Positions 54,228 to 63,640 of a stretch of 64,000 nucleotides of DNA are shown here, one piece after another (position 1 is the first letter of the stretch; each line of letters starts with the position of its first letter). Below the pieces are notes generated by a model, which was given only the letters and a program-made list of their open reading frames with translations, did not search any database and had not been told where the DNA came from. A program made the translations under genes and the position numbers. The stretch comes from SZUA-521 sp041738285 (GTDB lineage Bacteria; Pseudomonadota; Gammaproteobacteria; Pseudomonadales; Azotimanducaceae), in contig JBGSQB010000150.1 of the NCBI GenBank assembly GCA_041738285.1, forward strand, positions 1 to 64,000. The letters are read 5' to 3'.

Positions 54228-54649
54228 TCCCGAATGGCAAATCGTCGCTCGAGCACCTCGCGATGAAGCTGATGACGAGCGTTGCGCCCCAGACGACGTC
54301 GACGTACACCGCCGCAAACACCGGTCTGATCGCGATGCTGCTGCAGTGTCTGGCGCAGGAGTACGACCGCGCGGCCGACGCGCGCCTGAGCGACATTGAC
54401 GAGATCAAAGCCCTGCTTGCGTCACTTCCGCCGGGCGTCCCGAGAGCTGTGGTCGCGCGGATCGAGTCGTTTCGCGGCGCACGACCGGCGAGCTTTCGAG
54501 TTGCAGATGTCACCGCGCATCACGCCGAAGCACTCACGCTCCTCGCGCTGGTGCACGAACACGCTGAGCAAGCACAGCTGAATGAACTCGATGAGGTGAT
54601 ATGGCGCTTCCTCGAACGCATGGCAGATCGGCATGCGTTCAACGTCTAG
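54224..54649 (+). CDS. small protein coupled to the phosphotransferase, unknown
   Basis: A 141-residue protein starting MIPNGKSSLEHLAMKLMT, an all-alpha soluble helix bundle rich in Ala and Leu with charged ends. Homologues encoded right after APH-like phosphotransferases are common in acyl-CoA regions, but no role is known. ATGA overlap with the kinase gene gives strong support to translation and to a joint function. The frame is open far upstream, but that part is antisense-like to the kinase. Confidence 0.7.
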   Translation: MIPNGKSSLEHLAMKLMTSVAPQTTSTYTAANTGLIAMLLQCLAQEYDRAADARLSDIDEIKALLASLPPGVPRAVVARIESFRGARPASFRVADVTAHHAEALTLLALVHEHAEQAQLNELDEVIWRFLERMADRHAFNV

Positions 54650-54661
54650 GGAAGCGAACGT

Positions 54662-55180
54662 TCAGTCGTCGAATAGGCTGTAACTTGGATCGTCCGGAAA
54701 GCGCGCACCGCGCGTTTTCAACGCCGAGTACAGCCCACCCTCCCAGCGCGCAGTAGCCTTGCCGTTGCGGTTCCAATCCATCACGTAGACCCGCGCAAGA
54801 ATGCGCCACTCACCTGACCGACGTTCGAGGGTGTCGAGATACCGGCCACCCACCACCATCTCGTCATCGCCCTCAGCGCCGGGAATCAGGTGGTAGGCAA
54901 CGCAGTAGGTCTCGGCTTTGGCCCGATCGCCGTCCAACTCGATCGTGACGTTACTGATCTGGTGCATGGTCAGCCGCATCGTCTGCAGGGCAGGAATCAC
55001 GTACTCCGCGAACTCCCAGGCATTGCCATTGAAACTGCCATGGTCATCGGTCGCATCCGGCCAGTAGGCGGACCTGAGCACCGCTTCGTCACAGCGGTCG
55101 ATGCCGCGGCAGTAGCGCACCAGCACATCCCGAATCGATTCCCGATCCACCAGCGACTGAATGTCCGCAGCTCCAAGCAT
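54662..55180 (-). CDS. SnoaL-like/NTF2-fold protein
   Basis: A 172-residue protein of the SnoaL_4/NTF2-like cone fold: IQSLVDRESIRDVLVRYCRGIDRCDEAVLRSAYWPDATDDHGSFNGNAWEF at the start, then MHQISNVTIELDGDRAKAETYCVAYHL and ARVYVMDWNRNG. The pair of Asp/Tyr/His in the early segment (D-x-x-D...Y-W-P-D-A-x-D) is the usual polar cavity of this fold, seen in scytalone-dehydratase and steroid isomerase-like enzymes. ATG 55180 with GAAAGG upstream is preferred over TTG 55186. It converges with the 141-residue gene. Confidence 0.83.
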   Translation of the reverse strand: MLGAADIQSLVDRESIRDVLVRYCRGIDRCDEAVLRSAYWPDATDDHGSFNGNAWEFAEYVIPALQTMRLTMHQISNVTIELDGDRAKAETYCVAYHLIPGAEGDDEMVVGGRYLDTLERRSGEWRILARVYVMDWNRNGKATARWEGGLYSALKTRGARFPDDPSYSLFDD

Positions 55181-55193
55181 GACCAAGCCTTTC

Positions 55194-55221
55194 TTGTGTT
55201 TTCGAGTTCGGTACGTAAACT
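55194..55221 (+). promoter_or_regulatory. candidate sigma-70 promoter of tRNA-Lys
   Basis: TTGTGT at 55194-55199 and TAAACT at 55216-55221 with a 16-bp spacer give a plausible sigma-70 promoter; the tRNA begins about 20 bases after the -10 box, which agrees with a short leader. The box lies in the 60-bp gap between the divergent SnoaL-like gene and the tRNA. Confidence 0.35.
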
Positions 55222-55240
55222 ATGCGCCTCTTTGCGTTCC

Positions 55241-55316
55241 GGGTCGTTAGCTCAGTTGGTAGAGCAGCGGACTTTTAATCCGTTTGTCGTGGGTTCGACC
55301 CCCACACGACCCACCA
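55241..55316 (+). tRNA. tRNA-Lys (anticodon TTT)
   Basis: A complete cloverleaf: acceptor GGGTCGT paired with ACGACCC, D-loop AGCTCAGTTGGTAGAGC, anticodon arm with loop CTTTTAA (anticodon TTT), T-arm GGGTTCGACCCC, discriminator A and encoded CCA at the 3' end. Length 76 nt with CCA. It lies divergently next to the SnoaL-like gene and convergent with queC. Confidence 0.97.
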
Positions 55317-55335
55317 TCTCCTCTTCTCGAACGAA

Positions 55336-56019
55336 TCAATCGACGCGCGATCGATAGCGCGTCGGATCATCGATTCCCGCCGCCGAAAATCCGGCAGCAC
55401 GAAGCCGGCAACTATCGCAACGGCCACAGGCGCGACCCGACGCATCGGGCTGGTAGCACGACACCGTCATCCCGTAATCGATGCCCGCGGCAACGCCGCG
55501 CCGAATGATCTCGGCCTTGGTGAGATCGATCAATGGTGTGTGAATCACAAAGCCATCGCCCGACACACCCGCTTTGGTGCCGAGATTTGCGACCCGCTCG
55601 AACGCAGTGATGAACTCCGGGCGGCAGTCGGGATAGCCAGAGTAGTCCACGGCGTTCACGCCGATGAAGAGGTCGCGTGCCGGCAACGTCTCGGCCCAGC
55701 CGAGCGCGTAGGACAGGAAGATCGTATTGCGCGCAGGAACATAGGTGATCGGAATGCCTTTGCTCGGCTGCTCGGGGACTGCAATCGACTCATCGGTGAG
55801 AGCCGATCCGCCGAAAGCAGAAAGATCGATGGTGACGATGCGGTGCTCCACGGCGCCGAGTTGCTTCGCCACGCGTGTGGCCGCATTGAGCTCAACCGCA
55901 TGGCGTTGCCCATAAGCGAACGACATGGCATGACAGGTGTAGCCATCGCGTACCGCGAGCGCGAGCACAGTGGCGGAGTCGAGACCCCCGGAGAGCAATA
56001 TGATCGCGCGTTTGGTCAT
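55336..56019 (-). CDS. queC: 7-cyano-7-deazaguanine synthase
   Basis: A 227-residue QueC: the ATP-pyrophosphatase loop [14 protein letters not shown] near the N-terminus, [13 protein letters not shown] near 95, and a zinc cluster of four cysteines at the end ([18 protein letters not shown]). It makes preQ0 from 7-carboxy-7-deazaguanine with ATP and ammonia for queuosine tRNA modification. ATG overlaps the queE stop. Last gene of the tol-pal-que run, as in pseudomonads. Confidence 0.95.
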   Translation of the reverse strand: MTKRAIILLSGGLDSATVLALAVRDGYTCHAMSFAYGQRHAVELNAATRVAKQLGAVEHRIVTIDLSAFGGSALTDESIAVPEQPSKGIPITYVPARNTIFLSYALGWAETLPARDLFIGVNAVDYSGYPDCRPEFITAFERVANLGTKAGVSGDGFVIHTPLIDLTKAEIIRRGVAAGIDYGMTVSCYQPDASGRACGRCDSCRLRAAGFSAAGIDDPTRYRSRVD

Positions 56020-56681
56020 CGCCCCGGTTCATCACCCCACAGCAGTTTGTGCAACTGAAGCTGCAGTCTCCCCGGCACGCGGTCGGCCACCATCCAGTCG
56101 GCAAGGCGGCGCGGCGGAAGCTCCGTGTGGCTCGGCGAAAACAGCACGTCGCTCACACGATCGAAAAGGTCATAGTCGTGACACACGCGCAGCGACCAGT
56201 CGTAGTCGGCGCGATCACATATCACGAACTTGACTTGATCATGCGCATTCAGGTGCGCCATGTTGGCAAAGCGATTACGTTCGACTTCGCCGGATCCTGG
56301 CGTCTTCACGTCCACGACGCGAACCACCCGCGGGTCGGTTGCCGCAATGTCCAGCGCACCGCTCGTCTCGAGCGACGTCTCATAGCCCGCGTCGCACAGC
56401 GCAGCAAGTAGCGGCAGGCATCCCGGCTGGGCGAGTGGTTCACCCCCGGTGACCGTGACATACCCCGCGCCAAGCTCGCCGACGCGTTCGAGAATTGCCG
56501 CAAGTGACAGCGTTTGCCCACCACTGAACGCATACGCCGTGTCGCAGTATTGGCAACGCAGCGGGCAGCCAGTGAGACGAACAAACACGGTAGGCAGACC
56601 AACAGTCCGGGTCTCACCTTGCAGGGACAGGAAGATCTCCGTGATGCGCAACGATGTCGCACCGCTATCGATCGCGCTCAT
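56016..56681 (-). CDS. queE: 7-carboxy-7-deazaguanine synthase
   Basis: A 221-residue radical SAM enzyme: [16 protein letters not shown] near 18 and [18 protein letters not shown] near 37 with the C-x3-C-x2-C iron-sulfur motif, [11 protein letters not shown] near 77 and a C-terminal W-x-x-D-like end. It rearranges 6-carboxytetrahydropterin to carboxydeazaguanine for queuosine synthesis. It starts 12 bp after cpoB in the gene order and overlaps queC by 4 bp. Confidence 0.94.
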   Translation of the reverse strand: MSAIDSGATSLRITEIFLSLQGETRTVGLPTVFVRLTGCPLRCQYCDTAYAFSGGQTLSLAAILERVGELGAGYVTVTGGEPLAQPGCLPLLAALCDAGYETSLETSGALDIAATDPRVVRVVDVKTPGSGEVERNRFANMAHLNAHDQVKFVICDRADYDWSLRVCHDYDLFDRVSDVLFSPSHTELPPRRLADWMVADRVPGRLQLQLHKLLWGDEPGR

Positions 56682-56693
56682 GGCGTACTCGAG

Positions 56694-57671
56694 TCAGCGA
56701 ATTTCGGCGGCGTAGCTCTGTGCGAGTCTCGCCGCCGGCGACGTCGGGAATTCCGACTGCGTCCGGTTCAGATATTGAAGCGCTTTGGCATTGTCCCCGA
56801 GCCGGTGGTAGACGACGCCGAGCTTGTACAGGGAGTCAGGCATCTTGGCGTGCGTCGGGTACAAATTCACCACCTGGGTGAAGGACTGGCGGGATTTCTC
56901 GAGCTCCGCCTGAGGCAATGCCAGATAGAGTTCGCCCAGCCAATAGAATGCGTTGGCGGAGTACTCACCGTTCGGGTAGTCCACCAGCAGCTGATTGAAA
57001 CCGTTGATTGCATCCTGGAATCGCTTGTCGCGAGTCATGTTGAATGCGTTGGTGTACGCATCGCGCTCGCTGACGCCATCCGCGCGACTGCCAGATGTCG
57101 ACGGTGTCATGGGGGCCGGTGTTGCAATCATCGGTCCACCGCCGCTACCGGACGCACTCGCATTCGATGGTCCGGAATAGGTCCCCGTCGAAGGGCCCGC
57201 GGCACCGCCGGTTGCCTGCTGTTTGAGCGCAAGGGCAAGGCGCCGATCCAGGTCCAGGTACTGTTCCTTCTGTTCACGCACCAGCCGGTCGATCTGATGC
57301 CGCTGCTCTTCGACCAGACCACGCAGGTCGCTGACTTCGGTCTGCAGCGTCTGCAACTGATAGAAGAGCTCCGTGGTCGGTGCGCGATCTGAGCCGCTCG
57401 AGCCACCCGATGCAGCGCCCGGGCTCGCTTGCGCAACCGCTGCTTCGCTGGCCGGATACGTCTGCACACCACCGCCCGCCGGATAGGACGTGGCCGCGGG
57501 TGCAGACGGATAGCTGCGCACCGTCGTCGTCGAACTGGAAGATGTGGTGCTGGTCGTTCCGCGCGGCACGGAGCCTTGGGATTCGACCACCGGCACGGCG
57601 GCACTGACCGCCTGCGAAAGGATCAAACCCAGGGCGACGCAACCCAACCAAATGACGACACTCCGCTTCAC
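56694..57671 (-). CDS. cpoB: Tol-Pal cell division coordinator
   Basis: A 325-residue periplasmic protein. A signal peptide (VKRSVVIWLGCVALGLILSQAVSA), a Ser/Thr/Pro-rich stretch, a coiled-coil trimer segment (FYQLQTLQTEVSDLRGLVEEQRHQIDRL near 100) and a Gly/Ser linker precede C-terminal TPR repeats (DKRFQDAINGFNQLLVDYPNGEYSANAFYWLGELYLA and following). CpoB/YbgF links Tol-Pal to septal peptidoglycan synthesis. GTG start at 57671 gives the signal peptide; 20 bp after pal. Confidence 0.92.
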   Translation of the reverse strand: MKRSVVIWLGCVALGLILSQAVSAAVPVVESQGSVPRGTTSTTSSSSTTTVRSYPSAPAATSYPAGGGVQTYPASEAAVAQASPGAASGGSSGSDRAPTTELFYQLQTLQTEVSDLRGLVEEQRHQIDRLVREQKEQYLDLDRRLALALKQQATGGAAGPSTGTYSGPSNASASGSGGGPMIATPAPMTPSTSGSRADGVSERDAYTNAFNMTRDKRFQDAINGFNQLLVDYPNGEYSANAFYWLGELYLALPQAELEKSRQSFTQVVNLYPTHAKMPDSLYKLGVVYHRLGDNAKALQYLNRTQSEFPTSPAARLAQSYAAEIR

Positions 57672-57691
57672 GTGCTGTTCGACTCGAGGGC

Positions 57692-58234
57692 CTAGCGATA
57701 GACCAGTTCGCCGCGGCGATTCTTCGCCCAAGCAGCCTCACCGTGGCCGGCGTCGACGGGTCGTTCTTCACCGTAGCTCACGGAGTCGATCTGCGAGCGG
57801 CGTACGCCCGAGGAGACCAGCAACGTACGAATCGCGTCCGCGCGTCGCTCGCCCAACGCGAGGTTGTATTCCCGCGTACCACGCTCATCGCAATGACCTT
57901 CGATCATGACGCGACGGTCCGGATTGCTGCGCAGAAATGCGCCATGGAGCTCGAGCAACGCGAACGATTCAGGGCGCAGCACCGCTTTGTCGTAATCGAA
58001 GTAGAACACCCGACCCAAGGGCTGCCCGGTGTTGGGGTTCATCGGATTACCGGCTGCATCGACTTGCCGCGAAATGTCCGACTCGGGCGCCGGCGATGGA
58101 ATCGTGCCCGCTGCAGCGTCTTCGGCCGGGAGCGGCTCGGGGGCGGGTTCTTTCTTACCGGTACTCGAGCAGCCAGCAAGCACAAGCCCGGCGAGGACAA
58201 TCGCCAATGCGTTGCGGGACCAAGCATATTGCAT
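57692..58234 (-). CDS. pal: peptidoglycan-associated lipoprotein
   Basis: A 180-residue lipoprotein: lipobox LAGCSS (cysteine 22), a Pro/Glu/Ala linker and the OmpA-C peptidoglycan-binding domain VFYFDYDKAVLRPESFALLELH ... IEGHCDERGTREYNLALGERRADAIRTLL. The Asp and Arg that bind meso-diaminopimelate are present. AGGAGAG precedes the ATG. Outer-membrane anchor of the Tol-Pal machine. Confidence 0.96.
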   Translation of the reverse strand: MQYAWSRNALAIVLAGLVLAGCSSTGKKEPAPEPLPAEDAAAGTIPSPAPESDISRQVDAAGNPMNPNTGQPLGRVFYFDYDKAVLRPESFALLELHGAFLRSNPDRRVMIEGHCDERGTREYNLALGERRADAIRTLLVSSGVRRSQIDSVSYGEERPVDAGHGEAAWAKNRRGELVYR

Positions 58235-58310
58235 CGTTCTCTCCTGAATGAGCCATCACTGGCTCTTGGTAGTTCTTGGGGTGTTGGGACTGGTTCTATT
58301 GCCCCTCGGT

Positions 58311-59627
58311 TCAGCCCGCTGGCGGCCGCAGAAACGGAGACCAATCGGGTTCACGAACGTCTCCGGCCGACGAGGGCAGGCGATACTTGACCCGTCCATC
58401 GATAGAAACGACCGCCAGTATACCGCGGCCGCGATCTTGCGTCGCATAGATCAGCATGGTCCCGTTGGGCGCAATCGATGGGGATTCATCGAGCGATGTC
58501 TCGGTGAGAATCATCATGCGGTCGCGTTCCATGTCGAGCAGCGCAATGTGGAAGACGCCATTACGGCGGTGCACGAAAACGATGTGCTTGCCATCCGGGA
58601 GGAGCCGCGCCCGCGCGTTGTAATCGCCTTCAAAGGTGACTCGTTCGGTCAGCCCCGACGCGAGGTCCACCTTGTAGATCTGCGGCTTGCCCCCGCGATC
58701 CGACGTGAAGATCAACGACCGGCCATCGGCGGTCCAGGTCGGCTCAGTATCGATGGCATGGTGCCGCGTCACACGCACCAGTGCACGCGTCGCGAGGTCC
58801 ATCGTGTATATCTCGGGATTGCCGTCCCGTGACAGCACGAGCGCTAATCGCCGCCCGTCCGGTGAGAACGCGGGCGCGCTGTTCAGGCCCGGAAAGTCCG
58901 TGAGCAGCGTGCGGCCGCCGGTCGCGATCTCCTGCAGGAAGATCGCAGGCTTTCCTTTCTCGAAGGAGACGTAGACCGCGCGTTTCGCATCGGGCGACCA
59001 GGTGACCGACAGAATGGGTTCCTTGCTGTCGAGCAGGGTGCGCGGGCGTGCGCCATCCACATCGGCCATTTCGAGCTTGAAGTGAACACCTGGTGTGCCC
59101 AACCCGGCAGCCAGGACATACAGGATCTTGGTCGAGAAGGCGCCGCGGATGCCCGTGATTTTCTCGTAGATCGCATCGGACACCATATGGGCCATGTCGC
59201 GCGCCGAGTTGCGATCACCCTTCAAGCGCTCAGACGTCAGCTGTCGTTCATTGAGCACGTCGTACAGGTAGTAGTTGACGCTGAGCTTGCCGTCGAAATC
59301 CTGCTCCGCGCGTCCAATCACGAGGTATTCCACACCAAGGATGCGCCAGTCACGAAAGAAGACCTCGTTCGGCTGGCTCGGCAGGCTCAGCATGTTCTCC
59401 GCACCAACCGGCGCAAATTGGCCACTGCGAGCGAGGTCGAAAGAGACGATCGCGGACATGTCTTCCACACCTTGCAGATTCGCCCCCATGGCAAACGGCA
59501 CGATCGCAATCTTCTTCGGGTTGTCGTAGCCGCGGTCGATTTCGATGGCGATCTGCGCACTCGCCACACTGGCGCCTGCAATCAGAGCCACAATGATCGC
59601 GACGAACAGGAACAATCGGTAACTCAA
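58311..59627 (-). CDS. tolB: Tol-Pal system beta-propeller protein
   Basis: A 438-residue periplasmic protein: signal peptide [24 protein letters not shown], an N-terminal domain with [43 protein letters not shown], and six WD40-like TolB propeller blades (for example [20 protein letters not shown] and [25 protein letters not shown]). It connects Pal with TolA. TTG start overlapping the tolA stop (TTGA), 76 bp before pal. Confidence 0.95.
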   Translation of the reverse strand: MSYRLFLFVAIIVALIAGASVASAQIAIEIDRGYDNPKKIAIVPFAMGANLQGVEDMSAIVSFDLARSGQFAPVGAENMLSLPSQPNEVFFRDWRILGVEYLVIGRAEQDFDGKLSVNYYLYDVLNERQLTSERLKGDRNSARDMAHMVSDAIYEKITGIRGAFSTKILYVLAAGLGTPGVHFKLEMADVDGARPRTLLDSKEPILSVTWSPDAKRAVYVSFEKGKPAIFLQEIATGGRTLLTDFPGLNSAPAFSPDGRRLALVLSRDGNPEIYTMDLATRALVRVTRHHAIDTEPTWTADGRSLIFTSDRGGKPQIYKVDLASGLTERVTFEGDYNARARLLPDGKHIVFVHRRNGVFHIALLDMERDRMMILTETSLDESPSIAPNGTMLIYATQDRGRGILAVVSIDGRVKYRLPSSAGDVREPDWSPFLRPPAG

Positions 59628-60328
59628 CGCAGTAAGTCCTCTGGTTTGAACAACACCGGCAACCGGCGGAAATAGGCTTCGAACACTTCGGGCTCTTTGG
59701 GCACTTCGAACTTGCCGGCCTTGCGAATCGCCTGCTCGGCCGAGCGATCGAAGGCTTCGTTGCCGCTACCCTTGACCAGCGTTACCCCCACCACGTCACC
59801 CGTGGGGACGAGTTCGACAATCAATTGAGCCTGCATGCCGTTGCGGGCGCTCGGCGGCCGAGACCAGTTGGCAACGATCAATTGATAGATACCCTGCGCG
59901 AACGACATGGCGACTTCCTCGTTGTCATCCTCCGACAGAGTCACCGCTTCGCGGTCGAGCGCATCCGTGAAGGACGTCGCGGCCAGGCGCTGCAGTTCTG
60001 CCGTGCGCCGTGCCGCTTCCTCCGCCCGCTTTTGCGCCGCCAGGTCAGGCTTGGGTGGCTCCGGCTTCTTCGGTTGCGGCTTCACCTCGGGCTTGGGCTG
60101 CGGCTTCACTTCGGGTTTGGGTTGCGGTGGCGCTGCCTGCGGTTTAGGGGGTACGGGTTTCGGTTTGGGCTGCATGACGATGAGTTCAGCCTGCACGATG
60201 CGCGGTTTGATGACGCGTTGCACTTCCGTATCCGGTGTCCAGTTTGCCCACAGCGCGGCCACCACGAGCGCATGGACGAGCACCGCCAGGACGAAGGGAA
60301 CGATGTAGCTGCGCATCGTGTGGTGCAT
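59624..60328 (-). CDS. tolA: cell envelope integrity protein (TonB-like)
   Basis: A 234-residue protein, much shorter than enteric TolA. One N-terminal membrane helix (about 7-30), a K/P-rich low-complexity region with repeats of the form K-P-Q-P-K-P-E-V (about residues 54-94), a short helical domain, and the TolA/TonB C-terminal domain (about 140-230, [35 protein letters not shown]). It spans the periplasm and couples proton flow through TolQR to Pal. An in-frame ATG at 60316 is an alternative start. Confidence 0.92.
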   Translation of the reverse strand: MHHTMRSYIVPFVLAVLVHALVVAALWANWTPDTEVQRVIKPRIVQAELIVMQPKPKPVPPKPQAAPPQPKPEVKPQPKPEVKPQPKKPEPPKPDLAAQKRAEEAARRTAELQRLAATSFTDALDREAVTLSEDDNEEVAMSFAQGIYQLIVANWSRPPSARNGMQAQLIVELVPTGDVVGVTLVKGSGNEAFDRSAEQAIRKAGKFEVPKEPEVFEAYFRRLPVLFKPEDLLR

Positions 60329-60331
60329 CGA

Positions 60332-60778
60332 TCAACCCACGTCGGGCGGATCCGTTATCAGCCCCACGCTTTGTGCCCCGGCCCGCTGCAGCGCGGTCAT
60401 GACCTTCACCACCTCGCCATAGTCGAGCTTGGTGTCAGCGCGCACGTACACCGGTGCGTCGGAACGCACGCGCAGGATCTTACCGGCCTGTTCTTCGAGG
60501 GAGAAAATGGTGACCCGGGTGCCTTGATCGTCGGATTTGCGCAATCCGAGATTCAGGAACAAGGCACCATCGCCACGCATCGTGACCACGAGCGGGTCGT
60601 CCTGGTTCTCGGCTACCGGGTCCGACGGCGCCTTGGGCAGATCCACGATCACGCCCTGCGTCAAGATCGGCGCGGTGACCATGAAGATCACGAGCAACAC
60701 CAGCATCACGTCGATGTAGGGAACGACGTTGATCTCGGACATCGGCTTACGGCGATTGGGTCGAATCGGATTGTTCAT
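60332..60778 (-). CDS. tolR: Tol-Pal motor subunit (ExbD-like)
   Basis: A 148-residue protein with one N-terminal membrane helix (EINVVPYIDVMLVLLVIFMVTAPIL) carrying the proton-pathway Asp in Y-I-D-V-M, and a periplasmic ExbD/TolR domain. It forms the channel with TolQ. ATG overlaps the tolQ stop (ATGA). Confidence 0.95.
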   Translation of the reverse strand: MNNPIRPNRRKPMSEINVVPYIDVMLVLLVIFMVTAPILTQGVIVDLPKAPSDPVAENQDDPLVVTMRGDGALFLNLGLRKSDDQGTRVTIFSLEEQAGKILRVRSDAPVYVRADTKLDYGEVVKVMTALQRAGAQSVGLITDPPDVG

Positions 60779-61452
60779 TTCTTAGTGTGCGCTACGCGAT
60801 AGAGGATGGCGGTGAATTCGTCAGCGAACGTACCGTAACGAGTCATGATGGACTCCACCCGCGCGGAGAACCGGTTGTAACCGATCACCGCAGGAATTGC
60901 GGCGAACAAACCCATGGCGGTGGCGATCAGCGCCTCCGAAATTCCCGGCGCAACCGAAGCGAGGGTCGCCTGCGTCATGTTGGCGAGACTTCGAAACGAA
61001 TTCATGATGCCCCACACAGTGCCGAACAGGCCCACATACGGGCTGGTCGAGCCGACCGTCGCGAGGAACGGCAAGTGCTGCTCGAGCTTCTCCTCTTCGC
61101 GCACCAGCGCGACGCGGGTCGCGCGCTGCACGCCCTGCATCACCGCTTCTGCGTCGGCGCCCTGCTCCGACAGTCGCTGATACTCCTTGAAGCCAGCGAC
61201 GAACATTGTCTCCATGCCGGTCAGCTCATGCTCGCCAGCGTTCAATTCGTTGTAGAGCTGGCGCAGATCGATACCCGACCAGAAATAATCCTCGAAGTCT
61301 TCGATGGTCTTCTGCACCCGATTGAGCACGAAAAATCGCTGGAAAATCATCACCCAGGATGCAATCGATGCGAACAGGAGCAGCACCATGACGATCTGCA
61401 CCAAGACGCTCGCGTTCATGATGAGTTCTAGTATTGAAAGTGGTTCGGACAA
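60775..61452 (-). CDS. tolQ: Tol-Pal motor subunit (MotA/ExbB-like)
   Basis: A 225-residue membrane protein with three helices (about 15-35, 134-155 and 169-190) and the MotA/TolQ/ExbB core GSTSPYVGLFGTVWGIMNSFRSLANM near 130-155. It uses the proton gradient to drive TolA. TTG start with GAGGAA upstream. First gene of the tol group; no ybgC lies between it and ruvB. Confidence 0.95.
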   Translation of the reverse strand: MSEPLSILELIMNASVLVQIVMVLLLFASIASWVMIFQRFFVLNRVQKTIEDFEDYFWSGIDLRQLYNELNAGEHELTGMETMFVAGFKEYQRLSEQGADAEAVMQGVQRATRVALVREEEKLEQHLPFLATVGSTSPYVGLFGTVWGIMNSFRSLANMTQATLASVAPGISEALIATAMGLFAAIPAVIGYNRFSARVESIMTRYGTFADEFTAILYRVAHTKK

Positions 61453-61488
61453 TGGGTGTTCCTCGTTCCATCAAATTGAATGGTTCAG

Positions 61489-62526
61489 CTATTTCAGGTC
61501 GAGCGGCTTCTGCGACGGATCCGTCAGCCGACTGAGACCGAAGTGCACATAGGTCTTGTCAGTCACCACCCGGCCGCGCGGGGTGCGCATCATGAAGCCC
61601 TGCTGGATCAGGAATGGCTCGAGCACGTCCTCGATCGTGTCCCGCTCTTCGCTGATGGCGGCCGCAAGCGAGTCAATTCCAACCGGTCCACCGCCAAATT
61701 TGTCCACGATTGCATAGAGCAGCCGTCGATCCATCGAATCGAATCCTTCGGCATCGACGCTCAACATGTCGAGCGCCTGGTCGGCCACAGTGCGGCTGAC
61801 GCGGCCGTCACTCTTCACTTCGGCGAAGTCCCGCACACGCCGCAGCAGGCGATTCGCGATCCGCGGCGTACCACGGGACCGGCGCGCAATCTCCGATGCC
61901 CCATCGGCGACCACATCGACACCGAGCTTCGAGGCCGAGCGTTTCACGATCGCACACAGATCTTCGACCGAATAGAACTCCAGTCGTTGCACGATGCCGA
62001 ATCGATCGCGCAGCGGTGAGGTCAGAAGGCCCGCGCGGGTCGTCGCTCCGACCAGTGTGAACGGTGGCAGATCGAGCTTGATCGAGCGCGCCGCAGGACC
62101 TTCGCCGATCACGATGTCGAGTTGGAAATCCTCCATCGCCGGATAGAGTATTTCCTCAACCACCGGACTGAGGCGGTGAATTTCATCCACGAACAGCACA
62201 TCGCCGGGCTCGAGGTTCGTGAGCAATGCCGCCAGGTCGCCGGCGCGCTCGAGCACGGGACCTGAAGTCGACTTGAGCGCCACGCTCATCTCATTGGCGA
62301 TGATGTGCGCAAGTGTCGTCTTGCCAAGCCCCGGGGGTCCGAAAATCAGCGTGTGATCGAGGGACTCGCCACGACGTCGAGCGGCCTCGATGAACACGCT
62401 CATCTGTTCCTTCACCGCGGTCTGGCCGATATAGGCCGCAAGCGTGGTCGGTCGCAGGGCGCGATCCAGCGTAACTTCGTCGCCGCCCTCGTGGCCGGAA
62501 ACGATGCGGTCCACGTCGATGCTCAT
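61489..62526 (-). CDS. ruvB: Holliday junction branch migration ATPase
   Basis: A 345-residue AAA+ motor: Walker [13 protein letters not shown] (near 62), Walker [10 protein letters not shown], sensor region [19 protein letters not shown] near 157-175 with the arginine finger R174 and the C-terminal winged helix ([27 protein letters not shown]). It pumps DNA through RuvA-bound four-way junctions. ATG overlaps the ruvA stop by 4 bp. Confidence 0.97.
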   Translation of the reverse strand: MSIDVDRIVSGHEGGDEVTLDRALRPTTLAAYIGQTAVKEQMSVFIEAARRRGESLDHTLIFGPPGLGKTTLAHIIANEMSVALKSTSGPVLERAGDLAALLTNLEPGDVLFVDEIHRLSPVVEEILYPAMEDFQLDIVIGEGPAARSIKLDLPPFTLVGATTRAGLLTSPLRDRFGIVQRLEFYSVEDLCAIVKRSASKLGVDVVADGASEIARRSRGTPRIANRLLRRVRDFAEVKSDGRVSRTVADQALDMLSVDAEGFDSMDRRLLYAIVDKFGGGPVGIDSLAAAISEERDTIEDVLEPFLIQQGFMMRTPRGRVVTDKTYVHFGLSRLTDPSQKPLDLK

Positions 62527-63128
62527 GCGTCCTGCGAAGCCATGCGCTTGAGCGCTGCGCGCACGACCTCCTCCGTGGAGCGGCCGACTTCGAAGGCACC
62601 GTGGATCGCACGACTCGCTTCCGTTGGCTTGTAGCCCAGCGCGATCAGAGCACGTTCCGCCTCTTCCACCACGCGCGCACCCTCGCCTTGTCGGCGCGGC
62701 GTAATCGACGCAGGCACATGAACCATCTTCTCGATGCGATCCTTGAGTTCTACCACCAGGCGCTCAGCCGTCTTGCGGCCGACGCCCGGCACCTTCGTCA
62801 GTCGTGTGACATCGCCATCGCGAACACAGCGAACGAAATCGGAGACATCGATACCGGACAGTAGTGTCATGGCGAGTTTGGGGCCGATGCCCGCGATTTT
62901 GATCAGCGATCGGAAGAGGTCACGCTCGGCGAGGTTGCCGAAACCGAACAGCGCGTGTGCATCTTCGCGGATGACGAGGTGGGTGAAAATTAAGACGCTC
63001 TCACCAATTGCCGGTAGTGAACTGCGGGCCGCATTGGTGAGTTCGATCTCATAGCCAACGCCGGCCACGTCGACTACGACCATTGCCTCATCCCTGGCAG
63101 CGAATATTCCCTTGATGCGCCCGATCAT
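62523..63128 (-). CDS. ruvA: Holliday junction DNA-binding subunit
   Basis: A 201-residue protein: OB-fold domain at the start ([30 protein letters not shown]), two helix-hairpin-helix elements ([13 protein letters not shown] near 78; [17 protein letters not shown] near 113) and a C-terminal UBA-like domain ([22 protein letters not shown]). It binds four-way junctions and recruits RuvB. ATG overlaps ruvC by 4 bp. Confidence 0.96.
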   Translation of the reverse strand: MIGRIKGIFAARDEAMVVVDVAGVGYEIELTNAARSSLPAIGESVLIFTHLVIREDAHALFGFGNLAERDLFRSLIKIAGIGPKLAMTLLSGIDVSDFVRCVRDGDVTRLTKVPGVGRKTAERLVVELKDRIEKMVHVPASITPRRQGEGARVVEEAERALIALGYKPTEASRAIHGAFEVGRSTEEVVRAALKRMASQDA

Positions 63129-63640
63129 CGCGATCCGTGAGTCCGCAAGTGTCTGGGTACCTGCGGGCGCTCAGTATTGATGTGGCAGATGGCGATAGCA
63201 AGCGCATCGGCCGCGTCGGTGCTGGGCGCGGCGCTCAGACTGAGCAACACACGCACCATGTGCTGAACCTGAGATTTACTGGCCGCCCCCGTGCCCGTCA
63301 CCGCCTGTTTGACGCTGCGTGCTGCGTATTCGGACACCGCAATGCCGGCGCGCGCGACAGCTGCGAGCACGACACCGCGCGCCTGGCCAAGTTTGAGCGC
63401 CGAGTTCACATTGCGCGCAAGGAACACCTGCTCGATGGCCACCTGATCCGGGCTGTGTGTATCGATCAACGAAGTGATGCCATCGAAAATCTCGCCAAGG
63501 CGCTGCGCCGTCGCGCCCGTTGGTGTGCGGATGCAGCCACTGGCAACGTAGACCACCTTGCTCTTGCGAACGTCGATGACACCGTAGCCCGTCACCCGGG
63601 AACCCGGATCGACGCCAAAGACGCGTACGCTGGGGCCCAT
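63125..63640 (-). CDS. ruvC: Holliday junction resolvase
   Basis: A 171-residue RNase H-fold endonuclease: [16 protein letters not shown] (first catalytic Asp), [23 protein letters not shown] with the catalytic Glu, and a final [12 protein letters not shown] segment with the last two acids. It cuts junctions symmetrically. ATG 63640 overlaps the yebC stop by one base (TGATG). Confidence 0.96.
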   Translation of the reverse strand: MGPSVRVFGVDPGSRVTGYGVIDVRKSKVVYVASGCIRTPTGATAQRLGEIFDGITSLIDTHSPDQVAIEQVFLARNVNSALKLGQARGVVLAAVARAGIAVSEYAARSVKQAVTGTGAASKSQVQHMVRVLLSLSAAPSTDAADALAIAICHINTERPQVPRHLRTHGSR

